Notes: generated by a model not told the origin, from the sequence alone. Numbered from the stretch's first letter, positions 12,601-23,415 are shown. The stretch is DNA of 64,000 bases from Flaccisagitta enflata (GCA_965153355.1 OZ231128.1:124001-188000); one strand, 5' to 3'. Numbers and translations are program-made.

Positions 12601-15600
12601 AAGTTGACCTTTTCAAAGAATATGAACCCCTCTCTTTTGGGAAGCCAACAAGTGTATGTTGTGAAATAGCGTAGAATATTGACATGGTTTAACTGACGTG
12701 TTATTCGGCACTCATTCTTGAATTGTTGGTTTAGTTGAGCATATGCTTTTGGATGATATCTATTTTTCAAAGATGTTAAGCGTCTTTTGCGAAAAACAAT
12801 GTACGCAGCTTGCATCAAAACAATGAAAGACAGACTAATTGTTACAGCTGGAGCCACAGAATGAACCAAATAGCATTGATAGGTCACCAAATCGATATTC
12901 TTATCATTTCTGCATGAAACACTCCCTGATGTAGACTTTTTAATTTGTTGGAGAATACTAACTTGCTCACAACTGGAGCAATCAAAAGAATTACCTTCAA
13001 TGAAAATCCGAGCACCTCTCTGCTCTAGTTTAAGAATTGATTCAGGCAATCGTGTCAGATTGTTATAGCTTAAATCTAATTTTTCCATGTGATTCATGTA
13101 CTTAACTGCGGCTGGATTGAGACTTTCAATTTTGTTGCAACTGAGGTTCAGAGATGTAACAAACCTAAGACCGACAAAAGGCTCTAATTTGTCTATCAAG
13201 TTGATGGAGAGATCCATTACAACGTTTTTGTACGGCAAACAGGATGGTAAGGACGTCATTCCGGTTTGTTGACAGTTTACTGATACACTGGTTTTTAATG
13301 AACACTCACAATTCTTTGGACAGCATGAAACGAAGCCTTTGTTTGTCAGGAGAAAATCTATCAAATAATGGTCTTTCTGAGCGCAACTGCATTTCCAAGG
13401 GTTATTAGAAACATTTAAACTGACAATTGATCTCATGCGAAAAATGTTACTGGGAGTCAAACTGGTAAAATTATTGAAACTCAAGTCCAAACAGTAGAGG
13501 CTACTGCTAGGCTTCATGATGACCTTGGACAACTGGTTATGGTTTAATGACAAATTTTTAACGTAATTTCCAGAGTCAAACATAATGTTAAATTCTTCAA
13601 ATCTGTTAAAGTCCAACAGAAGTTGAGTGACTCGTCTGTTTGCGAAGCATCTGATATCTCTGAATGATGATAATTCATTTCTTCTAAAATCAATTTTTTT
13701 AAGTGAAGTTGGCAGTCTTCCTGTGGCACAATCAAACAATTCTAATCCATTTGATTGAAGATACAATTCCCGCAAAGGATATGAAAAGTTTTTTGCACCG
13801 ACGTGTTGTATTGAATTATTATTCAGATTCAAAATGGTCAAGGCTTTAAGTTCACTCAGTGGTAGTTCATCTATGACGGCGATTTGATTGCCTGCCAAAC
13901 TGATTTGATTTAAATTAACAAGTTTATCAAAGGTGCCAGTTTCTATGACTTGGATTTTATTATACTCCATTTGGAGATTGCTCAACTGCTTCAGAGAATC
14001 AAAGGCTCCAATTTCAATTTTACTTATCATGTTAAAATTCAGCCATAGGCTTGACAACAAATCAAGTCCGCTGAAAAAACTTTTCCTTACTACAATAAAC
14101 TTATTTCTTATTAAATCAAGTACCTTCAGATTGTGTAGAGGCTTAAAGAGTTTCTCTGGAAAGTCGGATAGCTTATTATTACTCAGCAGAAGTATGGTGG
14201 TTTGGTCTAAGTCGACAAAGGCATCAGGCTCGATGATAGAAATACTATTGTTAGCAAGAGAGAGTGCTTTCACTGATGAAATCCCCCAAAAGGCACGTTT
14301 TCTAATGCGGTTTAGGTTCGAATTCAGTTGAATCGCTAATGTGTCAGCTTGTACTAATTCAAATGCCATGTCATTGATTTTCTCAACACATCCGTTGATG
14401 ATAATGAATCTGGCTTTAATTCGTTCAAAATGTGATACGTTCCAGGATGATCTATAACAGGGAAACTCGAAACCGCTACTTCAACACCCAATTGTAAACA
14501 TGTCAATCACATTTGAGAAATTGAACGAGTTTGGATGAATAATGGAAATGGGATTTTCATGAAAGAAAAGATTTGTGATATAGCGGGCCCCCAAAAGGCT
14601 ATGAGGAGTTATTTCACTGATCTTGTTGTAATCTAAACTCAGTTTTTCTAGCCTCAGAGTTTTTGGAAGCTCGATCTTGGTCAAACTGTTTGAACCAAGA
14701 TCTAACAGTTTTAGTTGTTTATTACATTCAAAGAGCTGCTCGACCGAGGCTAAGTAATTACCATCAAGGTATAAGGAAAGTAAGTAGGGCATTCCGCTAA
14801 ATGAGTCTTTGTGAACATCTACGAGACTGTTGCCTCCTAAATTTAATGTTTCGAGCTGATTCAGACCACTGAATGTAGTCTTATTGATAACTCTCAACGA
14901 ATTTTCATTCAAATATAATCTTTTCAAATTGTGGAGATTGGTGAATGGATCCTCAAGTGATATGATACCGTTACGAGTTAGTTGTAGATAGTTAAGTTGA
15001 CTGGCATTTTTGAATACATTACGACCAATCACTGGAATGTGGTTTCTTTCTATGGTAAATCCCCGGAGCTGCGGATATCCAGTGAGAAAACCATCTCCTA
15101 GCTGCTCAAGTTTTAGGTACGCGCCAAAGCCAATATTGAATGTTGGGCTTGTAAAGTTGCGTAAAATGTATGGAAAAATGGGGCGAAATGGATATTTCAG
15201 TTCTGTTGTTATGGCGTTATTCAACATAGAGGCAGTCAATGTCGAGCATTCGGGGGAGATATTGAAACTTTGAAAGTGACATTCCCACATGTCGAAAGTC
15301 TCTTTGATAAAATTGCATAATAACTGACAATTGGGTTTGTTTTTGGGATTGATATGAAGATCCCTTTTGCTGTCCTCGTAAAAATTGGCATTGGTTGTGG
15401 CTGCAATGAATGATAGAGTCGAATTACTGTAAAAGGAAAAAGCTTTTAACTAACCAGTATCGAGATTTAGTTAAAAATGGTATTTGAGCCTAGGATCTGA
15501 CCCAGTCATCTTTCAAAAAAAAATGTCAATCGAGATAGTTTGATTATTAAAAGATTTTTTTAAGGTTTGATAGGGGAAAATAATTGTTGTAGTAATCAAA

Positions 15601-16285
15601 TACTTTCTTTTGGAACTGCCAAAAAGTGTAAAATATTACAGGAACGTATCTCTATAAGATAGTCTGTCCGTCCATCCGTCCGTCCGTCCATCTATCCATC
15701 TGTCCGTCCGTTGGTCCGTTATTCCTGTTCTAAAACTGCGTTTCTCCGGTGATTTTGGCCACGGTGAGATCTTTTACTGAAATAAATTGATAGACAAAGC
15801 GTTTGTTTAGAGCTTCTTTTGCTACTCTGCTGTTACATCAGTCTGTTCGTCCGTCTGTCTCTCCATCAATGTCACATGTTTAGCACCAAATTCAATACAC
15901 ATGGAGACACACTCCGGACGCATCGTTGCCCGGTCGGGCTTGTTTCTTTTTTTCCACCCTTTGATTTTCTTCCCCCTCTCCAAACCCTTTGATTTCATTC
16001 CCCCACTCAACTTTATGAAGGGGGCCTGTTAAGTAATTATGTATATTTTTCTAATTTCATTACTATAATGTTAGGCAATTTGGTATGTAATAATGTAATA
16101 ACAATTCCAAATTTAATACGCAATTAGCCTGTTGCTTTTTTTTCTGGTTCTTTATTTGATAATGTCAGTTTGCGTGGTATACCTGAGTTATTGGTCGTTA
16201 GAGAACTTCCCAAAGTCAAGAGGAGGACAAAAAAACAAAACAGGAAAAATTGACCGGCAACAATTCTGGTTTCAGGAGACTCCAT
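9444..16285 (-). CDS. Toll-like LRR receptor with pseudokinase, KEN RNase and Ubl domains (whole spliced gene)
   Basis: Model: join of 16285-16183, 15400-11289 and 9608-9444 on the minus strand, 1459 codons including one in-frame TGA at codon 341. Domain order: signal peptide (about 1-30), LRRs, LRRCT then LRRNT cysteine cluster (about 700-758), a few LRRs, second LRRCT (about 834-878), one transmembrane helix (about 880-905) followed by RKRR, pseudokinase (about 918-1123), KEN nuclease (about 1128-1273), linker, ubiquitin/SUMO-like fold (about 1387-1459). The ectodomain layout is that of multiple-cysteine-cluster Toll receptors; the cytosolic half is that of IRE1 and RNase L, in the same membrane topology as IRE1. 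By inference, ligand or damage sensing by the LRRs would dimerise the KEN domains and trigger RNA cleavage at the membrane. The frame is intact for over 1000 codons after the TGA, which argues for selection. No TIR domain is present. The domain order is seen in the sequence; function and ligand are inferred. Confidence 0.82.
9940..10240. repeat. Inverted-repeat (foldback) element in intron 2
   Basis: The arm near 9945-10045 and the arm near 10130-10235 are reverse complements over about 95 bp with scattered mismatches. Each holds a TTGAGCTAG.. motif followed by GCAATCTACGCAAACTGC-like sequence. No clear terminal duplication was identified. The same TTGAGCTA motif occurs in other elements of the window. 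Confidence 0.6.
10610..10925 (-). pseudogene. Decayed Tc1-like transposase, C-terminal part
   Basis: Minus-strand translation reads KDGTPVH, then LFGGWPGNNPNLNPIELL, MKHLKKKIVQ and SMPRRMKAVV. These match the C-terminal DDE region and tail of Tc1-like transposases (DGAPVH, WPGNSPDLNPIENLW, SMPRRxxAVIxAKGG). At least three stop codons interrupt it and the N-terminal DNA-binding half is absent. The second catalytic Asp and the third acidic residue are still readable. It lies inside intron 2 of the receptor gene in the same orientation, so it is an old insertion and not part of that protein. Confidence 0.85.
11289..14480 (-). CDS. Exon 2, 3' part: LRR block, TM helix, pseudokinase and KEN RNase
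   Basis: Residue numbers here count from the ATG at 14369. LRRs occupy 1-320; LRRCT 323-350 (NPWKCSC..) and LRRNT 350-379 (CPKNCEC..) sit back to back; short LRRs 380-450; second LRRCT 456-500; TM 502-527; stop-transfer RKRR. The kinase-like part starts almost at the alpha-C helix (FKNECRI at 550) and continues NILRYF, so the glycine loop and beta-3 lysine are missing. HRD is replaced by HNN (623-625), DFG by DFD (648-650), and the segment GKDLED (679-684) replaces the usual APE region, as in RNase L. The KEN domain (750-895) keeps Y810, R823, N824 and H828 at the spacing of yeast Ire1 Y1043/R1056/N1057/H1061. A linker leads into the first strand of a Ubl fold (LKLEVKF, 1011-1017). The exon ends at CAG|GTTTGG (11289, phase 0). 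If the donor is not used, the frame runs 13 codons more to a stop at 11247. Confidence 0.88.
14481..14483 (-). other. In-frame TGA inside the LRR ectodomain
   Basis: The codon lies between FTIGC and SSGFEFPC. The 111 bases separating it from the ATG at 14369 are exactly 37 open codons, and they encode LRR-like residues (FIIINGCVEKI). A possible 78-bp, frame-preserving intron (14410-14487, GTGTTG..GCCAG) would remove it, but both splice sites are weak and the remaining LRR fits less well. A base error, a null allele, readthrough or selenocysteine recoding are the alternatives. I saw no obvious SECIS element but could not search for one properly. Confidence 0.75.
14481..15400 (-). CDS. Exon 2, 5' part: N-terminal LRR block up to the in-frame TGA
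   Basis: This part encodes a cysteine-containing N-terminal cap (NCQLLC, then C residues around WECHF and PEC) followed by about eight typical 24-residue LRRs of the LxxLxLxxNxLxxI type, such as LNYLQLTRNGIISL and LETLNLGGNSLVDV. N-glycosylation sequons are present. The frame closes at a TGA (14481-14483) directly after FTIGC. The next 37 codons stay open and run into the second LRR block without a shift, so this is one reading frame cut by a single stop. Taken alone, exon 1 plus this part would make a secreted LRR protein of about 340 residues. Confidence 0.8.
15640..15945 (+). repeat. Family F repeat copy in intron 1
   Basis: It contains a GTCC/GTCT-rich minisatellite, then GCGTTTCTCCGGTGATTTTG, and CATGTTTAGCACCAAATTCA. 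The same ordered blocks occur in reverse near 1960-2290, so this is an interspersed repeat and not an exon. Confidence 0.6.
16183..16285 (-). CDS. Exon 1: signal peptide exon of the LRR-KEN receptor
   Basis: The exon starts MESPETRIVAGQ and continues with a strongly hydrophobic run (FFLFCFFVLLLTLG) typical of a secretory signal peptide, then a polar SSLTTNNS stretch. The chosen ATG at 16285 has A at -3 and G at +4, a good initiation context. An upstream in-frame ATG at 16363 would add 26 polar residues before the hydrophobic core, so it is less likely. The exon ends at CAG followed by GTATAC, a good donor, in phase 1. It joins in frame to the acceptor before 15400 (TCATTGCAG), giving an Ala codon at the junction. 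A nearer-consensus acceptor at 15427 (CTTTTACAG) would break the frame. Intron 1 is 782 bp. Confidence 0.68.
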
Positions 16286-16446
16286 AGTGAGAACGAAATT
16301 CAACTGCTGTTGTTGATGTTCTGGATGACAATTTTGTCCCTTTCTCAAAAGAGGAACAAACATAGGTGAATGTATGAATGATGATGTTTTCGATTAGAAC
16401 ACTAAAAGTGGTGTAAGTGTACATAAAACAAACGTAAAAATATAAA

Positions 16447-16645
16447 AGAACAAGGCCGGATACACGGCTACCAAAGTCGCGTGCGGGTGGGCAGGGGCCA
16501 TAATTGAGGTCACTAGACCATTTGGGCAGGAGCAGTGAAGTCCAAAAATAAAAATCATAAAAAAAGTAAAATGTGACCGACCGACCGACCGACCGACCGA
16601 CCGACGGACAAAGCGAAGTGTAGAGTCGCGTGCACGCGACTAAAA
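16447..16645 (-). repeat. Family A copy
   Basis: Starts ACAAGGCCGGATACACGGCT, carries a CCGA minisatellite and ends with the perfect 16-bp palindrome GTCGCGTGCACGCGAC. Confidence 0.88.
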
Positions 16646-16766
16646 AAATATAACCACGAGTCGTGCAAACTTGAGTTGTAGAAAGCGAATCCGTAAAAAT
16701 CGGTAAATCCAAAAGAACCGATTCACTTCTCATTCCGCGTATTCAGAAAGTATCTAAAAGTAAAAC

Positions 16767-17018
16767 CTCTCACATAAATAGACGAACTAGCAAAATGATC
16801 AAAATTGATAGAAATAATGCATTCAGTGAGTTGAAATTTGATATAGAGGGAGCTAGAATATAGTATTTCCACAAACCGGGGCATAGTTGTGTACCCGGTA
16901 ATGCGCGTGGCTCTCGGAAAGTGTTTTATTAGAAATACATCGAAATATTTTGACTAATTTTGACTTGGAAATTCAATCATAGACAAGTTCACAGTTCGCC
17001 TAATTTTGTGAGAGGTGT
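16767..17018. mobile_element. Short TIR element (about 250 bp)
   Basis: Left end CCTCTCACATAAATAGACGA; right end, reverse complemented, CCTCTCACAAAATTAGGCGA. About 20 of 23 terminal bases match. No target duplication was resolved. Confidence 0.5.
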
Positions 17019-17019
17019 T

Positions 17020-17690
17020 ATAGACTCTTCAGCCTAGTCAAAAATCTTCCTGTGATAGAATTAAGAGATTTGCATATATTTGAATGTGATTCAGAAGTTT
17101 TTTGTCACTCTTCTCTAACGCTGGTAAAGTGGAACCATTGACCTCAACCAATCCACCTTGATTGGTTCTATTATACCTAAACGGGCAAAGCTGCTGTTGC
17201 TCCCGACCTTTTTAATGACGCGTGGATTGATTGACATGATAACAGGAATATCATGCTCCATTATCCGCTACCTTTCAGATTCGCTAATAATGAACGTTGT
17301 AGCCTTAGCCCCAGAATGCCGTCCCACTCTCTTTTGTCATGCGAAGCCAGTCTCTCAATGTTTGTCTATGACACGGTGCATTTTGTATTTCTCCAATATT
17401 TTTGTTTATGTCTGTCAGCTTTGTCCGTCTTAGTCTGCTTTGGTCTGTCTTTGTTTGTCTTTGTCTGTCTAACGGTCGGGAACTATTTACCTTTTTTCCC
17501 ATTTTTTTTTCAAAGATAAAAGAAACCAGACTTGTAAAGAAGGCCGTAATGCAAAAACCGCTTGTAAATCATGGATGATTACTTAGATGGTTGATCAGTT
17601 GATGTGTGTACTGACAGACCACTGTGAACTATGCTCGGTTGTTCAGTTTTGTTCTTGTTTTTGTTTTCTTTTGATTGATATTTTTGTTGT
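17020..17690. other. Unrecognised sequence with a TTTGTCTG-rich patch
   Basis: Short open frames on both strands near 17158-17510 lack domains or splice context. 17405-17475 is a degenerate TTTGTCTG repeat. Confidence 0.45.
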
Positions 17691-17694
17691 TGTT

Positions 17695-17912
17695 GTTGCA
17701 TGCACGTGACTCTACAAACTGCCATGTCCATCCGTCCGTCCGTCCGTCCATCCATCTGTCAAACCTCAGTTTTTTTTACTTTTTGGTGTTTATGTGTGGT
17801 TCTTTTTTTCATTATAGCTCCTGCCAAAGTGTATGGTCAACCTTCTTTATCACTGAATCTGCCCACCAGAACGCGACTAGAGTAGCCGTGTATCTGGCCT
17901 TGTTACATTCAG
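17695..17912 (+). repeat. Family A copy
   Basis: GCATGCACGTGACTCTACAA left end, a CCGT minisatellite, GCTCCTGCCAAAGTG and the GTAGCCGTGTATCTGGCCTT right end. Confidence 0.8.
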
Positions 17913-18117
17913 TTTTCCTTCAGTTACCGCCACACATGAACTTGCAATTTTGCATCCAAGTCCAATACCGTCCACTGCAAGTGACTAGAGCCAGCCATCA
18001 ATTTAGCCTCGTCTTTTTCTTTTCTTTTTTATTTACCTACATTCAGATTCACAGTCCGCGATTCTTTTCTTTTTTCTTTCTCCATTCATGTGCAAACAGC
18101 TTTCTGCCTCCTCCGTT

Positions 18118-18548
18118 GCATCATTGTTTTTCATTTGCATCATTGTATTTCATTTGCATCATTGTATTTCATTCGCATCATTATATTTCATTTACATCAA
18201 TGTATCTCATTTGCATCATTGTATTTCATTTGTATCATTGTATTTCATTTGTATCATTGTATTTCATTTGCATCATTGTATTTCATTTGCATCATTGTAT
18301 TTCATTTGCATCATTATTTCATTTACATCATGGTATTTCATTTGCATCATTGTATTTCATTTGCATCATTGTAATTCATTTGCATCATTGTATTTCATTG
18401 GCATCATTGTATTTCATTTGCAGCATCATTGTATTTCATTTACATCATTGTATTTCATTTGCATCATTGTAATTTTTTTGCATCATTGTATTTCATTTGC
18501 ATCATTGTATTTCATTTGTATCATTGTATTTCATTTACAACATTGTAT
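18118..18548. repeat. 19-bp minisatellite
   Basis: About 22 copies of CATCATTGTATTTCATTTG. The repeating Ile/His/Phe/Ser open frames over this stretch are its translation. Confidence 0.93.
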
Positions 18549-18616
18549 TCTTTTTGTAATTCCTCCGCCTTCACTTCCACAGATGCTTTACTCCATTTCC
18601 ATTTTTCTTCGTTTTT

Positions 18617-19052
<436 letters not shown>

Positions 19053-19053
19053 T

Positions 19054-19589
19054 TTCTTTTTGGGCAGCGGTCCCAAAGGGCCAATGTCCTGTAGGATACA
19101 GGGGAGAATTATGAGACGTCCGTCGCTCCGTCCTTCTATCCGTCCGTCCGTCCTTCCATCCCCCCCTTTGGCCATCGGAGCCTCAAGTCTGCAGTCTCAG
19201 GCCTGATTTTGGCCCTCTGAGCCCTCAAATTAGCCCTTTCAGACCTCAATTTAGCCCTCGAGAGCTAAAATCAGCTCTCCAGACCTCATACCTGCCCTCA
19301 AGACCTCAAATCAGCCATACAGACCTCAAATCCGCCCTCCAGGCCTCAAATCAACACTTCAGGCCTCAAATTTGTCTTCTAGGCCTCAAGCCTGCCCCCC
19401 AAGCCTCAAATCTGCTCTCTTGGACTAAATTATGCCATCCCAACTGCAAATCCGCCTCAGGACGTCTCGAAATACACCCCTGTGTCCTAAAGGACATCGG
19501 CCCGCTGCCTGCTCTCGCTCCACCACTTCCCTTGATCACTCCAAGCAGGGCAACGGGTACCGCTGACCAGGTGCGATCCTTGGATGACT

Positions 19590-19590
<1 letters not shown>
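19054..19590. repeat. Family C copy (CTCAAATC core)
   Basis: Left arm GGGCAGCGGTCCCAAAGGGC with GTCCTGTAGGATACAGGGG, a core of about 12 degenerate GCCCTCCAGACCTCAAATC units, right arm CCCCTGTGTCCTAAAGGACA then GGCCCGCTGCC, and the tail GCAGGGCAACGGGTACCGCT. Closest relative is 58925-59463. Confidence 0.85.
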
Positions 19591-20065
<475 letters not shown>

Positions 20066-20137
20066 ATCCGTGTCTATCTTAAATGCGTTTTCTCTCGCCC
20101 CCTTTCCGAGGCTGCTTGGCTGCCGAGTTCAGGAGCC

Positions 20138-20159
20138 TGAGAGAGAGAGAGAGAGAGAC

Positions 20160-20206
<47 letters not shown>
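20138..20206. repeat. (GA)n microsatellite
   Basis: GA with CAGA interruptions. Confidence 0.95.
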
Positions 20207-20357
20207 AATGAGTGAGAATTGTTGTATCCATCGTTAGATCCATAGGAGTGAAACGATTAGCACCATGATTAGCACCATTCCAAATTCATCTTCAATCTCT
20301 TAATGTTCGATGTCATTATAACCGCCGAGTACGCGTGAGAGCAAGTGAGAAAATCAG

Positions 20358-20361
<4 letters not shown>

Positions 20362-20448
<87 letters not shown>

Positions 20449-20462
20449 GACAGACAGAGACA
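20362..20462. repeat. (GA)n then (CAGA)n
   Basis: GA to about 20431 and CAGA to 20462. Confidence 0.95.
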
Positions 20463-20714
20463 GGATAGGTACTCTCAGAAAGACAAGCATGCAGAAATAT
20501 TGACAGTCAAACAAAGAAGCCGAAAAGGTAATTACAGACAGTATAGTGATTAAACAGGAACAGACACAGAAACTGTAATACGTTGAAACTCCAGAAAAAG
20601 TTCAGCGCTATAAACTGAAAAGGCTACAGATGGAGAGACCATATGACTAGAGACAGAGAGCCAGAAAATGAGAGATAGAGAGACAGTAACAGAATTGCAA
20701 AAATGGAGTAAAAA

Positions 20715-20942
20715 CGTAAGATGGTCAGCGTAACCCGATGCCCCTAAATAAGTGCATGTAGGTATGAGATGTTGAGAGGGGCAGCCGCCCTAAAGTGACC
20801 AATGACTTATGCTTGGGCTGATGTGGAGTCATGGGAAACATTTTGACCATTGAGCTTTGAAGGGGGGGGGGGGGGCACAGAAGAAAGAAGGTGAAGAATA
20901 AGAAATAACCTCATATGGGAAAGTATGGCCGCTGCCCATAAA
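20715..20942. repeat. Degenerate family B copy
   Basis: GATGGTCAGCGTAACCCGAT tail, GAGGGGCAGCCGCCCTAAAG arm, ACTTATGCTT, a poly-G run and GGCCGCTGCCC at the far end, with little core left. Confidence 0.7.
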
Positions 20943-20971
20943 GAGAGAGAGAAATGCAATAGATACAGATT

Positions 20972-21075
20972 GCGTGTCAACGTGGTGCGTGTACACGTGT
21001 ATTTGCGTGTCAACGTGGTGCGGTCATACGTGTATTTGCGTTTCAACGTGGTTCGTCTACACGTGTACGTTGGTT
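20972..21075. repeat. 33-bp tandem repeat with ACACGTGT palindromes
   Basis: Three copies of GCGTGTCAACGTGGTGCGTG plus TACACGTGTATTT. Two copies keep the CACGTG core and the middle one has ATACGTGT. Confidence 0.8.
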
Positions 21076-21233
21076 TAAACAGACGCATTATCTATGAGGT
21101 CATTCTAACTCACCTCTGGCGTGTTACAGAAAGGCAAGACCGCGCGCTGAGCGAGTGATTCTGACGTCAAACGTTCTTGACTGCCACTGTCATAATTCTC
21201 AACACGGTGTCAACTATCTGTCACTGACTGAAT

Positions 21234-23415
21234 CGCAAAAGTCGTCGCTCGGAGGGTATATGTCAGTAGCGCTTCTGAACCGGCGAATGGCTGTACGGAA
21301 CAAAGCATCAGTCGCAGGCATATGGAATTTCATAACAGGTGAATGGCAGGTATCACATCAAGCACGAGTCATCATCCTAGTGATATCTGTCAGTTACATC
21401 TGGAATTTCTTAATGGGTGAATGGCTGTACGACACAAAGCATCTGTCGGTTGCATCTGGAATTTCTAAACAGGTGAATGGCAGGTATGGCATCAAGCACG
21501 AGTCATCATCCTAACATCTGTACACTTATTATTGTCAAAAGATCAAACAACTGTCAAATCTAAGCAGACATATTTAGCCATATGCAAATTTTTCCACCAG
21601 TTAGATCTTGAAAAAATCTTCATTTTTCTCATGAATTTCACCTCAATTGCATTCTACAAAATCAAATAAGATCAAAAACAGTAAAAACATTCCCCATGCA
21701 AATCATGGCAAAATTACCAGAAAAACCTTATCAACTTCAGTTGTTCACCAAATCTACATAAAGATAGATATTCAGATGCAAATTTCACGACTAAACAGCT
21801 TTTGAAAAGTTCTTTAATTTGCCCACCGATTTCAATTGATTTTGTGCAAGTGAATGCTTTCAAAATTCAAACCAAAGTTATGGAAAAATTTGTACCTTGC
21901 TATAGTTTGTTAATTGTCAAGATGTGATAAAGTTTAAAGAAGCATCCCAATTGGTACAAAGTACAAAAAACAATGTGGAATACATCGAGAAATACTCATC
22001 AAATATATAACATCAGAGAGTTGCATCGTTCCTAACCAGTAGTAGCGAGGTATGTATATTTGTAGCACTACCTTGACAATAATTAGTGTACAGGTGTTAG
22101 TGCCATCTGTCAGTTACATCTGGCATTTCCTAATAGGTAAATTGCTGTATGGCATCAAGCGCGATTCATCATCCAATTGCCATCTGTAAGTTACATCTGG
22201 CGTTTCTTGATGGGTGAATGACTCTACGACACAAAGCATCAGTCGCAGGCATCTGGAATTTCATAACAGGTGAATGGCAGGTATGGCATCAAGCACGATT
22301 CATCATCCTAGTGCCATCTGTCAGTTACATCTGGCATTTCTTACTGGGTGAATGGCTGTACGACACAAAGCATTAGTCGCAGGCATCAGGAATTTCATAA
22401 CAGGTGAATGGCTGTATGGCATTAAGCACGAGTCATTATCCTAATGCCATCTGTAAGTAACATCTGGCGTTTCATAACAGGTGAATGGCTGTATGGCATT
22501 AAGCAATCATTGTCAATCATCTATGCCTCCCGTCAATTCTCAGTCATCCTTTTCCAGGCCGTGGCCGTGGCCGTGGCCCGTGGGTTCGAATCCCACCGCT
22601 GCCACCACATAAACTTTGGGTGACTATTTTGATTAACACTAGGTGTTGTTATTATGGTTCCCTCTTGTATTTTTGTCAGAGGACAAGGAAATTGCGGAGA
22701 CTGTTTATATTGAGAAAGAGTGTAGAAAACATTCAGTAAAGCAGCAGCAATTGTAGTACAAAAAGAGAACATTGAGCTTGGGTGAGGGACCGGTTATATA
22801 GGAGTTGGACAGAGAGAGTGAGGAAGAGGAAGACATATTATCAGTGGAAGACAATAAAATGGGAATGCATTTTGGGGTGAGGTTCTAGGGCAAAAAAGGC
22901 GATCTCTGTTCAGAATATATAACAGGAATGTGAAGCAGGAATGTGTAACAGTAAGACAACGGGTCACAACAATGATAAGGGGTATTGAATACACAGTTCT
23001 ACAAGGCACAGAGTCACACAAAGGGGCAAAATGAGGGGGAAAGGAATTTAGTACATTCAAATATGCAGGGTACAATGGGGAGAGTTTTTGGGGGCAGTGG
23101 GTTGCTTCTAAGCTTCCATAGAAATACCATACTAGGCAGTCCCCAAAAACTTCACATCCTAGTGCCATCTGTCAGTAACATCTGGCATTTTTTAACAGTT
23201 GAATAGCAGGTATGATATCAAGCACGAGTCATCATCCTTGTGCCATCTGTCAGTAACATCTGGCATTTCTTAACAGGTGAATAGCAGGTATGATATCAAG
23301 CATGACTCATCATCCTAGTGTCTTCTGTCAGTAATATTTGGTATTTCTTTAAAGGTGAATCGCTGTATGGCATCAAGCACGAGTCATCATCCTTGTGCCT
23401 TCTTTCAGTGGCATT
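21234..23415. repeat. Interrupted 55-80-bp satellite array
   Basis: Repeating blocks CATCTGGCATTTCTTAACAG, GTGAATGGCAGGTATGGCAT and CAAGCACGAGTCATCATCCT occur at 21234-21515, 22095-22515 and 23155-23410. The gaps (21516-22094 and 22516-23154) are AT-rich or unique sequence, apparently inserted into a once continuous array. Confidence 0.8.
22568..22607 (+). other. tRNA-Ser-like 3' half ending in CCA
   Basis: GTGGGTTCGAATCCCAC is a perfect T-arm, followed by an acceptor strand CGCTGCC, discriminator A and an encoded CCA. There is no matching 5' half; instead a GGCCGT repeat precedes it. It is therefore a retroposed or SINE-derived tRNA fragment and not a tRNA gene. Confidence 0.6.

Noticed and set aside
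14369-14480. Two separate genes split at the TGA, the second starting at the ATG at 14369
   Set aside because: The second part would begin in the middle of an LRR without signal peptide, and the 37 codons before its ATG are in frame and LRR-like, so one gene with an internal TGA is simpler.
11494-15273. Plus-strand open frames over the receptor gene
   Set aside because: Shadows on the antisense strand of a clear minus-strand coding region; no domain similarity.
15401-15429. Acceptor CTTTTACAG at 15427 as the exon 2 border
   Set aside because: It has the better tract but its phase does not match the phase-1 donor at 16183; the acceptor before 15400 keeps the frame.
22540-22620. A functional tRNA-Ser gene
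   Set aside because: Only the T-arm and acceptor 3' strand are present; no D-arm, anticodon arm or 5' acceptor strand was found.
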